Part shown: piece after piece, positions 11,229-23,047 of the stretch
How the letters are laid out: each line of letters opens with the position of its first letter
Position numbering within the stretch: the stretch's first letter is position 1
Origin: Liquidambar formosana
Lineage: Eukaryota; Streptophyta; Magnoliopsida; Saxifragales; Altingiaceae
Length of the DNA: 64,000 nt
Direction: 5' to 3'
Assembly (NCBI GenBank): GCA_039720395.1
Contig: CM077827.1
Location: 10,269,991-10,333,990, forward strand
Notes under the pieces: model-generated
What the model saw: only the letters and a program-made list of their open reading frames with translations
The model's database searches: none
What the model was told of the DNA's origin: nothing
Position numbers and translations under genes: made by a program

Positions 11229-12330
11229 GTGACCCTTACCCGAGCTAAGGTTGAGTCACTTAGACGCCAAGTGTCTCAACTGGATGCATCCACCACTGCA
11301 TCTACTTCTTTTGTCCACTTACGTAATTTGGCTACTTCTTTTAGTGCATCTTGTAAATCCTCTTATCGTCTTTGGATTATTGATTTTGGGGCTTCTGACC
11401 ATATGACTGGTTTATCTTCCTTATTTCGTTCTTATCACCCTTGTTCAGGAAGGAAGGATAAGGTTAGGGTAGCTGATGGTTCTTTGTCCTCTATCTCAGG
11501 GAAAGGTTCCATTACTATTAACCCTGATATGTCCCTTTCTTCAGTCTTACATGTTCCCAATTTCTCTAATAATCTATTGTCCATTAGTCGCATTACTACT
11601 GATCTCAATTGTAGTGTAACCTTTTATCCTTCTCATTGTGTCTTTTAGAATCAAGTCACGAGGAGGATAATTAGCAGTGGTAGTGTGCGAGATGGTCTTT
11701 ACTTCTTGGATCCTCTTGAGAAGGACAGTGTTCGAATTGTGCATGCGCACCAATCTAGGAGATGTGCTGCTTCTGAAGAGAAGCTTTGGCTCTTGCATAG
11801 AAGATTGGGCCATCCTTCTTTTTTCTTGCTTCAGCGAAATTTTTCCATCTTTGTTTTCTGGAATAAATGTTTCTCAATTTAAATGCAAAGTTTGTGAACT
11901 TGCAAAACATCATTGTACTTCATTTCCACCTAGTTTTAATAGAAGTAACTTGTTTTTTACTATTGTGCACACTGATGTATGGGTCCCTCTCGTATTATCT
12001 CATTATCTAGATTTTGCTAGTTTGTTACTTTTATTGATGATTTCTCTATGACTGCATGGGTGTATCTGTTGAAAGAAAAAAGTGATGTTTTCTCATGTTT
12101 TCAGACTTTCCATAAGATGGTGCTTAACTAGTTTAGCACCTCCATTAAAATTGTTTGTTTTGATAAAGGAGGTGAATACCTTTATGGGGGTCTTCAATCT
12201 TATTTTCAGGACCATGGTATCATCCATCAGACTTCTTATGTGGATACTCCTCAACAAAATGGCGTTGCGGAAAGAAAAAACCGCCACCTTCTTGAGATCG
12301 TTAGGGCTTTGATGTTTTCTATGCTTGTTC
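11229..12330 (+). pseudogene. copia protease and integrase, element 2
   Basis: The protease region includes WIIDFGASDHMTG near 11375-11410, where the usual D-S-G-A has become D-F-G-A. The spacer LHVPNFSNNLLSIS follows at 11547-11590. GAG-pre-integrase (LWLLHRRLGHPS, near 11790) and integrase core pieces (HTDVW near 11970; QQNGVAERKNRHLLE spread over frames near 12252-12295) are present. Frameshifts separate them. Confidence 0.7.
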
Positions 12331-13089
12331 TTAAATCCTATTGGGGGATGCAGTGCTCACTGCAGCATATTTAATGAATTGGATGCCTTCTAGAGTTCTC
12401 GCTCATAAGGCACCGATTGATTTGTTGTCTTTATCTTCATGTCCTAGTACTTTTCTTATTCCTCCTTGTGTGTTTGGGTGTGTATGTGGCTATCTAGGCT
12501 CGTAGTAAGTTAGATCTTCGAGCTTTGAAGTGCATTTTCTTGGGCTACTTACCTACTCAAAAGGGGTATAAGTGCTATCATTCCTCCCTCACGCAAGAAG
12601 TTTGTCACTATGGATGTCACATTCCTTGAATCGGTATCCTATTTTTCCTCCCCACAAACTTCTCTTCAGGGAGAGAGTTGTAGTGAAGAGAATGCTATAC
12701 TTTCCTATTCTTATATCTCTTTCTAACCCTACTTTTATATCTCCTTCTAATCCTATTCTTGTTCCATCGCAAGACTTGGAAGAAGTGCATCCCCCTTCGA
12801 AAGAATTACAGGTCCCTTCCAAAGAATTACAGGTCTATTCAAGGAGACAGAAGGAAAAGACCATTTCCCTTCCCTACGGCCAACCGTCATCCTTAGGACT
12901 CAAGTAATATCATATCTACTCCTGTTACTCTTGATGATTCTGATATTCCTATTACTCTTCGTAAAGGAGTTAGATCTTGTACTCAACATCCTATTTCTAA
13001 CTTTGTCTCCTATTATAGTCTTTCTCCATTTTTTCGTACCTTTGTATCCCAATTGTCTTCTGTGTCTATTCCTAACAATTTACAGGATG

Positions 13090-14610
13090 TAATCTGTGAT
13101 AAAAAAATGGAAGGAAGCTATGTGTGAAGAGATGACTACTCTTCAGCAAAATAAAACTTGGGATTTAGTTGAACTGCTTGTGGAGAAGAAGACAGTTGGA
13201 TGCAAATGGGTGTTCACAAAAAAGCATAAGGTTGATGGTTTAGTGGAAAGGTATAAAGCTAGATTGGTAGCAAAAGGCTTCACACAGATATATGGCATTG
13301 ATTATCAGGAGACATTTGCTCCTGTGGCCAAGATGAATACTGTTCGAGTCTTACTCTCTTTAGCTGCCAATTTTGAATGGGTTCTTTATCAGTTGGATGT
13401 TAAAAATGCATTTCTCCATGGAGACCTAGAAGAGGAAGTCTACATAGATGTGCCTCTAGGTTTTGATAGTGATACAACCAGGGGAAGGTGTGCAAATTGA
13501 AGAAGGCTTTATATGGATTGAAGCAATCTCCTCGAGCTTGGTTTGAGAGATTTACTCGAGCTATGTTGAAATATGACTTCAAACAAAGTTAGGGAGATCA
13601 TACATTATTCATTAAGCACTCTTCACAGGGGAAGATAACAATTCTTATTGTATATGTGGATGATATTGTGCTAATAGGAGATGACCAAGAGGAGATACAG
13701 AAATTGAAGGAACATTTAGCCAATGAATTTGAGATAAAGGATTTTGGGGAGTTTGAAGTATTTTCTGGGTATTGAAGTTGCTAGATCTAGGACTGGCATT
13801 TTCATTTCCCAGAGAAAGTATGTGTTAGATCTTCTTAAGAAAACTGGGATGCTGGGTTCCAAACCTCGTGATACTCTTGTGGAATAGAACTATAAGCTAG
13901 GGGAAGACTCTGAAGGTGTATTGGTGGACAAAGGTCGATATCAACGGTTGGTTGACAAACTAATTTACTTGTCACACACCCGACCGGACATTGCCTATGC
14001 TGTTAGTCTAGTAAGTTAGTTTATGCATTCGCCTCGAGAGTCTCATATGGAGGTGGTCCATCGAATCCTTCGCTATTTGAAATCTGCTCCTAGAAAGGGA
14101 TTATTGTTCTCTAAACATGACCATTTGCGGGTGAATCGTATATAGATGCAGATTGGGCTGGTTCTGTCACTGATCGCAGGTCGACATCTGGTTATTGCAC
14201 CATTGTAGGAGGAAATCTTGTGACTTGGCAAAGTAAGAAGCAGGCAGTTATAGCCAGGTCTAGTGCTGAAGTTGAGTTCAAAGCTATGGCTCAAGGAGTG
14301 TGTAAAATTATGTGGCTAAAAATATTGTTGAAAGAGCTTGGATTTGATTCAAATGAACCCATGAGATTGTATTGTGACAACAAAGCTGCAATTAACATTA
14401 CTCACAACCCTAGTACAGCATGATAGAACCAAACATAGTGAAATCGATAGGCACTTCATAAAGGAGAAATTGAATTCTGGGGTGATTTGTATGCCTTATG
14501 TCCAAACAGGAAATCAATTGGCAGATATTTTGACCAAAGGAGAAGTAAGTAAAGTCTTCCGCACTTTCTTAAGCAAGTTGGGCATGTGTGATATCTTCGC
14601 ACCAACTTGA
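13090..14610 (+). pseudogene. copia reverse transcriptase and RNase H, element 2
   Basis: Positions 13096-13500 are open and encode [48 protein letters not shown] and [18 protein letters not shown]. The catalytic YVDDI segment (YVDDIVLIGD) is intact near 13650. RNase H (SAEVEFKAMAQGVCKIMWLK, DNKAAINI) follows at 14260-14400. Frameshifts near 13490, 13750 and 14120 and several stops inactivate it. Confidence 0.8.
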
Positions 14611-14617
14611 GGGGCAA

Positions 14618-14824
14618 TGTTGGAAAAGTGACTTATATTGCTCTTATTTACTTATAATAAGCTGAAGGGTATTATTGTCTTTGTACTTGTATTAGTATAA
14701 AAGATAATATACAAGAGAGAAAACCTACGTTCTCTCTTTTATTTTATAGCAGCCATATTTTCTTCTCTTCTTTTTCCTTCTTTCTTCTCTTTCTTTCTTT
14801 CTTCACTAGTTATACAAATCCACT
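14618..14824 (+). repeat. 3' LTR of copia element 2
   Basis: It matches 9414-9628 with a few small indels. It is preceded by GAGGGGCAA and followed by TGTAA. Confidence 0.85.
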
Positions 14825-14828
14825 TGTA

Positions 14829-15445
14829 ATGCATGTTGGTAGTCAATTTGTTTCTGCTCCAACTTCAATTCATTGGGTTGCACTTCTTCGTATCTTACAT
14901 TACCTTCACAGCTCTCTCCATCAGAGTTTGTTATTTCCTCTACTTCTTCTTTAGAGCTTTGAGCCTTTTCTGATAATGATTGGGCTGGTGATGATATGGA
15001 TCGCTGATCTACTACTGGCTATTGTGTCTTTTTGGGTTATTCTTTGATTTCTTGGCGAAGTAAGAAACAAACAGTTGTTGCTCTCTCCTCTACTGAGGCT
15101 AAGTATCGGACTATGGCTACTACCAGCTGCTGCGATTGCTTGGTTGCTTACTAATTGGGTGTTCCCTCCTTGTCTCCTACTCTGATGTACTGTGACAGTA
15201 AGAGTGCTATTCAGATTGCGCAAAATTTTGTCTTTCATGAATGCACTAAACACATTGAGATTAATTGTCATTTGGGCGTCATCATTTTTAGTTGGGCACT
15301 CTCTCTCTGCCTTTTGTTACTTCTACCATGCAGTTGGCAGATTTCCTTACCAAGTCGCACACCATCTCGCACTACTGGTTTCTGCTTGGAAAACTCTCAA
15401 TGTTTCCCACGGTCACATCATGAGCTTAAGAGAGGGGGGGGGGGG
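14829..15445 (+). pseudogene. copia RNase H, 3' end of element 1
   Basis: This continues the reading interrupted at 9408: [69 protein letters not shown] and FHECTKHIEI are all recognisable. It contains several stops and ends at the G-rich polypurine tract before the 3' LTR. Confidence 0.8.
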
Positions 15446-15446
15446 G

Positions 15447-15576
15447 TGTTAGGATATATTTGTATATATTAGGGGTATTATTGGTATTTCATTTGATTAG
15501 GGTTTCTTGAGTTTATATACTCTATATATTTCAGATGAGTTTAAATGAAAAACATTTCACCTTTGCAAAATTATCA
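15447..15576 (+). repeat. 3' LTR of copia element 1
   Basis: A 130-bp match to the LTR at 3001-3139. It is preceded by a long G tract (polypurine tract) and followed by ATATT. Confidence 0.85.
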
Positions 15577-15948
15577 ATATTAATAATATTTTTATGTTGA
15601 TTAAAAAAAAAAAACCCAGTAACCCAGCTAGATTGGAACTGCACCATGAACTTGCTCTCAGTGTGACAGTGATGGCTTTTCATCCAAAATATGGGCTTGG
15701 AATAAGGATTTAGAAGAATATCCTATGCTTTCGGAAGCAAGGCTTTTTTCTGAATTATTATAAATATAAGACATCTATTAACATTTAAGAAACTATTTTG
15801 GATCAATTGTGTTGAAATCCCTTGGTACTGGCATTGATTTGCAGGGCTTTGAATAATATTATACACTATTTTAGTGCCACTGTTGTATAAAACAAATTCT
15901 GCTTTGTCATAGATGTACCTCATAAGGAGTTCTGTTGTCAATTTGCAG
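15577..15948 (+). other. Intron sequence upstream of the acid phosphatase exons
   Basis: It starts with the copia TSD ATATT and ends with the splice acceptor TTTGCAG at 15942-15948. No exon is visible. Confidence 0.5.
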
Positions 15949-17723
15949 TATCGCATCTCGAATATACAATACAATGTAACAAGTGGTAACCGGTATCCCA
16001 TACCTGAAAAATCAGCTCCAGTGTACATAACTGTTGGAGATGGAGGAAATCAAGAAGGTCTTGCTGGAAGGTAAGGCATATTCTATTACATTGAATCTTT
16101 TCAACCTTTTTCTTTCCCCTAATGAGGTGGTAATAATTTAGAAGTATCAAGCTCTCCACTGGGTCCTCCAGGTTCATTTATAGCCCTCCTGCTGAAGGAC
16201 TATCATGTTAATTGATTGACAATAAATTTGCAGGTTTTGGGACCCACAACCAGAGTATTCTGCATTCCGTGAAGCCAGTTATGGTCATTCTACATTGGAG
16301 ATCAGGAACAGAACCCATGCATTTTACCATTGGAACCGAAATGATGATGGGAAAAAAGTACCAAGTGATTCAGTTGTATTCCACAATCAGTTCTGGTAAG
16401 TACTATTCTCATTTTTTTACTCTATTCACAAAGTAGCATAAATTGCCAATGTTTAGTGTCTTCCAAACTGGCACTCGGTGTGTTGGTTTTAGATTTGGTG
16501 AGTAAAAGAAAGAAAAATTGCAAAACCTGTTTCCTCAATGCACAGTTCATGGTGCAAGGGCATAAAAACATGTCAGAATTATGAAGGACTAATTTATTTA
16601 GTTTGATGTCAGTGTGTTGTTCATATCATACTCATTGCATCGTTAGTGAAGATTAAACCTTTTAATAAGAATATCTATAAGTTGGGAATATATTTATTGG
16701 ATGTTTAGTTGACAATTCTATCGAGCTGGACTATTTGGATCTCTGCATTCTGTGTTTCACTACTCTCATTTATCTAAAGCAATGTTAAATTCAAAACCAC
16801 TTGGAGTCAAGCTGTTCTCCTGGTTCTAGTGTCACAACTAATCTTTTAAATGCAAAATTTTTCTCTTTTTATACAAATTTGCACAAGAAAATGTTTACTT
16901 GTAAAATGTCTCATTGTGTCGGTATTAAATACTATTTTCAGAAATACTATTTGCTGGAAGATAAAATTGGCAACTAGAATATATCAGAGGCTATGAAGAA
17001 TCCACGCTTTGTATGGACGAACTCATGTTTCTCACATTGGCTAACCTTTTTAAAGAAAATAATCGTGCTCTAGTAATGAGGTTTCATTTATTTATATACT
17101 AATTTTCCTGTAAAATGTTTCCACTACAAGATGAAAGCAAACCACTTCTTTTTAATTGAACTTAAAAAAACCAATTCTTTATTTGTAGCATTTAAACTCA
17201 TCTCGACATGGCTTCACTGGAAAAACATTTGCTGAACTCATTGACCCAAACAGTTTTTATTCATTTGATAACAAATGTATTGACAATATTCGAAATAACC
17301 TGAGGGCACATGTTAGGAAGCATCTAATGAAGTAATCATTGCATGGGAAATTATATTGCATTTTCTTGTTATCACAATTTGAATCAATCTCTATACATTT
17401 TCACATTTATTTTTTCTCGTTATTGCAATTTGAATCATTCTCTATATATTTTCACATTTTTTTCTATGCTATTTGCATCATTTTCTATGCATTTTGACAT
17501 TTTCCCATACAATGTGCCCTTAGCCCTTAGGGCACACGTTAAGAAAACCCATAGTGATAAAAAATAATAATGTATATATTTGAAAACAATTACTGTATCA
17601 TTTATTGTTATTGTCCAGATAGTGGCTATTGGTTTTTATGATTATGGAAACATTTTGACTGCAATGTGTGTTTGTCCAGGGCAAGCAATTTGCGGCGGAG
17701 GAGACTGAAGAAGAATCATCCAT
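15949..17723 (+). CDS. PAP: Purple acid phosphatase, C-terminal three exons (partial)
   Basis: Exons are at 15949-16070, 16234-16395 and 17680-17723 (stop TAG), in consistent phases with GT..AG borders. Conserved plant purple acid phosphatase pieces are [71 protein letters not shown] and a basic RRRRLKK tail, most like the secreted/vacuolar PAP26-type enzymes. These enzymes hydrolyse phosphate monoesters with a binuclear iron-metal centre. The exons present cover only about the last 110 residues, after the GHVHAYER region; the metal-binding residues would be encoded upstream and are absent here. No lesion is seen. The upstream intron holds the 12.6-kb copia insertion, so either the gene has a very long intron reaching beyond the window or this is a 3' fragment. 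Confidence 0.85.
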
Positions 17724-17872
17724 AGTAATAACCTGAGTAGCTGGCCGCATTGCGACTCACTAAATATGAGGGCAGTCAATCTAAAGCGTGGTGTATTCCA
17801 TAGGGTAGGAGAGATTAATTGCTGAAAATAGTACGACTAGCCTTTTTTTAAAATTTTTTTTTGTACTCATTC

Positions 17873-17907
<35 letters not shown>

Positions 17908-18357
17908 GAGACTTCGAGGCAAGGCATGGTGCCATTACTTGGGACGCTTCAGTTAATGAGACGTGATTTTTTGATCATCAATGGAAATCATTCCACTTTG
18001 TCGTACAGAACATATCAAATGTTTTACATGGCATTTCCAATGGGTCCATTGTTTTCTTTTCGTTTCTTTTTTCTTTTCTTTTTCATTGCACTTGTTTTAC
18101 TCTTTTTCTGTTCATATTTTCAAGCGCATAAGAGCATTAGAAGATCAAAAGAAAAAAAAAAAAAAAAAAAAAGACTGAGGAGTCATTTTTTCTTTTTCAT
18201 TTTATTATTATTATTATTATTAATTATTTATTATTTATTTTCAATTTGAGGATTGAGAGCAAGAGCCATGCCAACTTTAGGAGTACTTGCTTACTGGGGT
18301 TTTAGTCAAGTTATAGGCAAACTTGACTGAATTACTCCATGCAACTTCCATCATCTA
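17724..18357. other. Acid phosphatase 3' flank
   Basis: Presumed 3' UTR followed by intergenic DNA. It contains an (AT)n microsatellite (about 17874-17904) and A/T homopolymer tracts. No other gene is seen. Confidence 0.4.
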
Positions 18358-19297
18358 TCTATACTACCTATAAAAAGATGAATGTAAGAAAAACTTTTGA
18401 TTGACTAATATACCCTTATTTTAATTTTTAAATACATAACTACCCACCCTTCTGCATATATAAAAAATATAGCAATATGAAAACTATAATTCTAAAACAC
18501 ATACCTTAATATATAAAACACAAATAGAAATTCAAAGGAAACGGAAACTATAATTTTTATATAATAAATAGAAATATATAGGAATATGGAAACTATAATT
18601 CTAAAACAACAGCCGGAACACATACCTTAATATATTCTAAAACACATACCTTAATATATAAAACACAAATAGGAATTCAAAGGAAACAGAAATTATAATT
18701 CTTATATAATAAATAAACAATTGGATTGTAAATTCCACTTTCTCCATCAAGAGTAGTTTCAACCTTCTCTTCCACCTTTTCCATTAACGGCGACTTCTCC
18801 CTTCTCTGGTTAACGGCGATTTTTCCCTTTTCTGGTAAGTTTTGCTCTGCAAATCTATATTACCTATAAAAGGTTGAATCTCATAAAAACTTTTGAACGA
18901 CCAATATACCCTTATTTAAAAAAAAAAAAAATACATATCTACCTTTCCTTTAATTGAAAAACATAATAAACATTCTTATCATTTGGTAACAAATGAAAGT
19001 TAGATTTTAATTCAAACTCTTAACAAATTAAAGTTAGATTTTTACTCAAATTTTTTTTTTTAGAGTAACTATCAAGTTGCATGATAATATATATGAATAT
19101 AAATTTTTTAAATATTCCGTTTTATGAAGAAAAAAAATTATGAATATATATCTAAAGAGTTTTTAATCTTTCATTGTACTTTCGAATTTTAAATTTTATC
19201 TTTTATGAAAAAATATAAAATCTTTATGTATTTATTATTTTGTATAACTAATATTATTTAAAAATATTCACGTGCAACGCACATGTGCTATATCTAG
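18358..19297 (+). mobile_element. Non-autonomous Helitron
   Basis: It begins TCTATACTACCTATAAAAAG after an A and ends CTAG before a T, the AT-target, TC...CTRR arrangement of Helitrons. The 3' end is preceded by the GC-rich hairpin CACGTGCAACGCACATGTG (19269-19287). A second 5'-type terminus (TCTATATTACCTATAAAAGG) lies at 18854, so a shorter unit may share the same 3' end. Internal sequence at 18476-18715 contains a direct repeat of the AAACTATAATTCTAAAAC...ACACATACCTTAATATA block. No Rep/helicase is present. Confidence 0.75.
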
Positions 19298-19384
19298 TCA
19301 ATATAGGTGTACAAATTACAAAATAACTAGATGCCTTGAAGTAGCTTATCAGCTTCTAATGTAGCTGGGATTACTATTTACTAA

Positions 19385-19604
19385 AGGCCGGTTTGGGTGT
19401 CTAATTCGAAATTAAACAATTCAAGAAATTTTACATAGTGTTGAAGGCATAAATCATCATCTTGAATTACTCTAACAAATTCAAGAAAATAATGGTCATC
19501 ATTACAAATAAAAGTGAAAATTTAAAATAGATTTATACTTTTAACACTACATACGTAAAATTTCTTGAATTGTCTAATTTAGAATTGGACGTCCAAACAG
19601 GCCT
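19385..19604. mobile_element. Tourist-like (PIF/Harbinger) MITE
   Basis: A 220-bp element. The left end AGGCCGGTTTGGGTGTCTAA and the right end (complement AGGCCTGTTTGGACGTCCAA) form long inverted repeats that continue through CAATTCAAGAAATTTTAC. It is flanked by TAA on both sides (19382-19384, 19605-19607), the 3-bp target of PIF/Harbinger elements. Confidence 0.85.
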
Positions 19605-19607
19605 TAA

Positions 19608-20778
19608 ATGATCAATCCAAACCAACAGTCATGGTGGGAAAGTCCAAGACCATGTCTACGTAGGTTTTCATAGTGGACCATTTGTAAGATCCTCATTGAT
19701 TGTTCAATTTTATAAACTAGGCTGTTTTTATTTTTTATTTTTTTGGTTTAATAACGGATTGGTTCAATTTTTGGCAGCAAATTGAAAAAGCCTAGTATAA
19801 GGTTGTTAGAAACACAAAGTTTGATTCAGATTTGGTCAAGTTGAAGCCAAGTCTTCTGGAGCTTTAATCTCCCAGATTGGCCAATGCTTGAGTTTATCTG
19901 AGTTTATAAGTCAAAATTAAGCAAGATTGATTTGGTTCATAAGCCTACCAAGCCAATCCACCTTCTTTGTTATAAAACTGACTTGATTAGAGAGTCTAAT
20001 CAAGGTATATTGTCTCGTAGGAAGTTCATACATACAAAAATAATAAATAATAAATAATAAAAATGAAGAAAGTGGCAGCTTTAAAAGGTAAAAATAATAA
20101 ATTTAAGCAACATTTAAGATACCACATATAGATCGGATGGTAAAGCATGCAAGCGTTGTAGCCCACATCTAGGTTCAAATTCTCTTAGGTCATGCTTTTT
20201 CATGAAGAACCTTCCAACCCACTAGCTATATAAAGTGATCGGTTATGAATTTCTCACTTGATACCCACTACTAAAATAAAATAAAAAAACACTTGAGTGG
20301 ATAAATTGAAACAACAGAAAAGCAAAACTAAGTAGTGACATACTCAAAGGACCAATTATTTGAAATTCTCATCTCAGTTGAGCATATAGAAGGTCAAATA
20401 TCTTATTTTGTATATTATAGAATAAAAAAATAAAAATAAAAATTTCATTTTCATCTGTCCAAACTATTCTATATCTACAACAGCATAAGTATTGGCTAAT
20501 TGCAAGCATCAATCAAAATAATTTCAACTCTACTTGTGCTCTCTTAAAATTTGCTTGCAGCCAGAACAATAACAAAAGAAAAGAAAAACCAGATCCTAGT
20601 ATGAGGTGAGCAAGGACTGGCCTATGAATTTCATTCTTTTTTCCTATCTTTTCTCAATTTTTCTTTACAAGTGGACGTTCCAGTACAATATTCTCATGTC
20701 ACTTTTTCTGTAGGAGGACATGCAAGGGAAATTTAGAATTAAAACTTAGGTATGATATCCCACATTGGCTTCCACCAA
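19608..20778. other. Intergenic region downstream of the synaptotagmin gene
   Basis: AT-rich. The only candidate feature is a tRNA-derived SINE-like stretch at about 20126-20290 (described separately). No exon-like coding sequence was found. Confidence 0.4.
20126..20290 (+). mobile_element. Possible tRNA-derived SINE
   Basis: GATCGGATGGTAAAGCATG resembles a pol III A box region, and AGGTTCAAATTCTC, about 40 bases on, resembles a B box. An A-rich tail (AAAATAAAATAAAAAAAC) follows. No target duplication is identified. Confidence 0.4.
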
Positions 20779-20852
20779 TCAAGAATCCCTGTATATTGGC
20801 TGTGGAGTCCACTTAAGGTGCAAATTCAGTTTTCCTGACTTAGCCTCATCTA

Positions 20853-20863
20853 GAGGGAAACTA
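20853..20863 (-). other. Premature stop and frameshift in synaptotagmin last exon
   Basis: The minus-strand reading is GAC TAG TTT CCC T CTA GAT, where the family has D-W-F/Y-P-L-D. The Trp codon is TAG (20863-20861), and one extra base (20854-20857) shifts the frame before LDEAKSGKL. The downstream frame then stays open to the expected C-terminus IYRDS and stop at 20781-20779. About 27 residues are lost. Confidence 0.75.
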
Positions 20864-23016
20864 GTCCTTGAATTCCCCTTCTAATATGACCCTGGTAAGT
20901 GTGAAGATGCATCTCCCTATTTTATCCTGAAAGATTCAAAGTTCACTGAAATTAGTATACAGTTGAAGACTAATATGAGAAGTTTGTAATGCAGTTTAAA
21001 ATATAGATGACTATAGCCTCCATAAGCAATTATTGATGACCGACTGCATAAAAAGCAGTATAGTTGAAGACTAATTCGAGAAGTTCTTAATGCAGTTTAA
21101 AAAGTAGATGACTATAGCCTACATAAGCAATTAGTGATGATGGACCGCATGTGTGACAACACATTAAAACAACACTGAACGGCCAACAAGTGATATTTTC
21201 TGGTGATCCTCAGACAGTGTTCCTAGTCAGTGCCCACATTTAAGTTTTGCAATTGTTTAACACCAGACAACTAACGCATCATCTAAGGGGCAAAGAACCG
21301 TGTCAACCAATATTGGGACCTGATGGGCCACATTGAGGTGTGAGAGATCCAATTTTCTTTAGATAAATTTCATGTATGGTAATATAAAACCCTACGATTT
21401 CTCAATACACTAGCCCAATAAGTAAAGGAACTGAAAGTTCCCTGCAATATACATACTTTAGACAGAATTCAAAGGTTTATCTCCTCCTTTTCATGTGTCT
21501 GCATGACCAATTGGTAATATTAAGTGGGAGGAGAAGAATAAATCCATAAAACTAGAATATATTAAATATTACAACTTCTCATAGTTCTTAAACTTTAATT
21601 AGTTGTAAAATTGCAAAGTATTGGATTTAATTTACCCAGGATAGAGTTGGTTTTATGATATATTGCTGCAACTTGGTTGAGGTGAGGTTTCTGACCTATG
21701 ATCTAAATTGGTTTCCTTCAGGACTCAATTCAAATTGTAGAATTTGAATCTGAATTGTAATTAACGTCCAAATGAGGATGCTGAAAAGGATTATCAGTCT
21801 CATTTAATCAAAGAGGTCATCAGTCAAACTCGGCCTCGGTTACAAAAAGGAAGAAAATGATGAGCTAGTATGAAAAGCACTACCTTCCCAAAAGTGTCAT
21901 GGTCCCAGACTTCCAAAATTAGCATATCATGTAACCCATCCTCCACAACAAAGTCAAATGTTTGATTCCAAATCGGATTTAGGCTTTTGTTTACGACCTG
22001 AGAAAGCAGAAAATATTAAAATATTAAAATCATATATTCTGCGTATCATATACAGAATTATTGTCAAACTGTAGACATAAAATCCTACATGGTTGGTACA
22101 AAAAAGAAAGAACCTGCAATTTATTTTACTCGCCTAGGGGATTTAGTAGGACAATGGTAAACTGTTCGACAATGAAGGAATGCCATTCTTTTGGACACGA
22201 AACAAAATGTGGAAAACAAGGGCAATTGTTGTAATTGGACAATCTGATTCTCACCCTAGTCTTTTGTTTCGCCTCAGTTTTCTTCATTATAATGACGACA
22301 TAGGGGTCCGCCTTTCCCATCAGGTCTACCACTGGTAAATCTTCGGCAGATATCACTGTCACTGAAAGTACTCCTCTCACAATGTCATCCCTTTTTTTAT
22401 GTGTGGTTGTTTTATCAGCAGCCACAGTTCCAATGGCTCCACCCTTAAAGGTCTTCTCCAAGGAGGTCAATGAGTAATCACGGTTAAAGGGGTTTTTAAA
22501 CTCATCCTCCATGCCGAAAGGACAGTACAAAAGCTCTAGATGCACCTAAGATCAAAATGTAGAAGACAAATATGACAGTAAGTTTCAGAAGGTAATTACA
22601 TGAAATTCTGAGTTGAACTTTAGCAAATTACAATTGAAAATAGAAGCTATTACATTGCAGTTAAGAATATAAATATGAGTAAAAAAAAAATTAAAAAAAA
22701 ACTATGACCAATCCTCTCTCTCTCTCTTTCTCACCCACACTGACACACCCACTCAGGAACTACAAGCCATGCATCATTCTAACCTTGTTTTGCACTCAGT
22801 TATTACATGGCAGAACAAGAAGAAGAAAGAAGTAGACGAAGAAGAAGAAAGTGTAAGATATCTAAATTTGAACCCTTCCCATCAGAAACAGTAGGCAGCT
22901 GGGGACAGGTTTTAGGACTTCATTTATTGTCTTCATTCTTTTATTCGTTAGCCCCAAGTGAAACCAGTGGGTTCAAAGTTCAAACAATCCAAGTAGCCAA
23001 ACACCCCTCTCCCCTC

Positions 23017-23047
<31 letters not shown>

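Larger units (their letters stand above)
9414..14824 (+). mobile_element. Nested Ty1/copia LTR retrotransposon (element 2)
   Basis: A complete 5.4-kb element with LTRs at 9414-9628 and 14618-14824 that are nearly identical. It has TGGTATCAGAGCCC directly after the 5' LTR (9629) and the purine tract TTGAGGGGCAA before the 3' LTR. Flanks give a 5-bp target duplication with one mismatch (TGTAG at 9409-9413, TGTAA at 14825-14829). It sits in the RT/RNase H coding region of element 1. Internal order: gag, zinc knuckle, protease, integrase, RT, RNase H, with multiple stops and frameshifts. Confidence 0.88.
3001..15576 (+). mobile_element. Ty1/copia LTR retrotransposon with nested insertions (element 1)
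   Basis: The 5' LTR (3001-3139) and 3' LTR (15447-15576) share the order TGTTAAG/TGTTAGG, GGGGTATTATTGGTATTT, GGGTTTCTTGA, TATATACTCTATATATTTCAG and TTGCAAAATTATCA. A perfect 5-bp target duplication ATATT lies at 2996-3000 and 15577-15581. A primer-binding site (TGGTATTCAGAGCCC, 3140) follows the 5' LTR, and a G-rich polypurine tract (15432-15446) precedes the 3' LTR. Coding remnants run in copia order: gag, zinc knuckle, protease, integrase, reverse transcriptase, RNase H, all with stops and frameshifts. It is inflated by a TRIM array (4344-5154), an internal duplication, a SINE-like insert, an unexplained ~1.1 kb stretch and a second copia element (9414-14824). It is not autonomous now. Confidence 0.88.

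Noticed and set aside
2935..15631. Shared AGTAACCCAGCTA near 2935 and 15619, outside the copia LTRs
   Set aside because: It could hint at a larger duplication, but the 5-bp ATATT at the LTR borders explains the insertion; the 13-base match is isolated and may be chance.
17926..18249. 107-residue ORF with hydrophobic stretches
   Set aside because: The Phe/Leu-rich composition reflects T-rich DNA next to a Helitron; no homology pattern.
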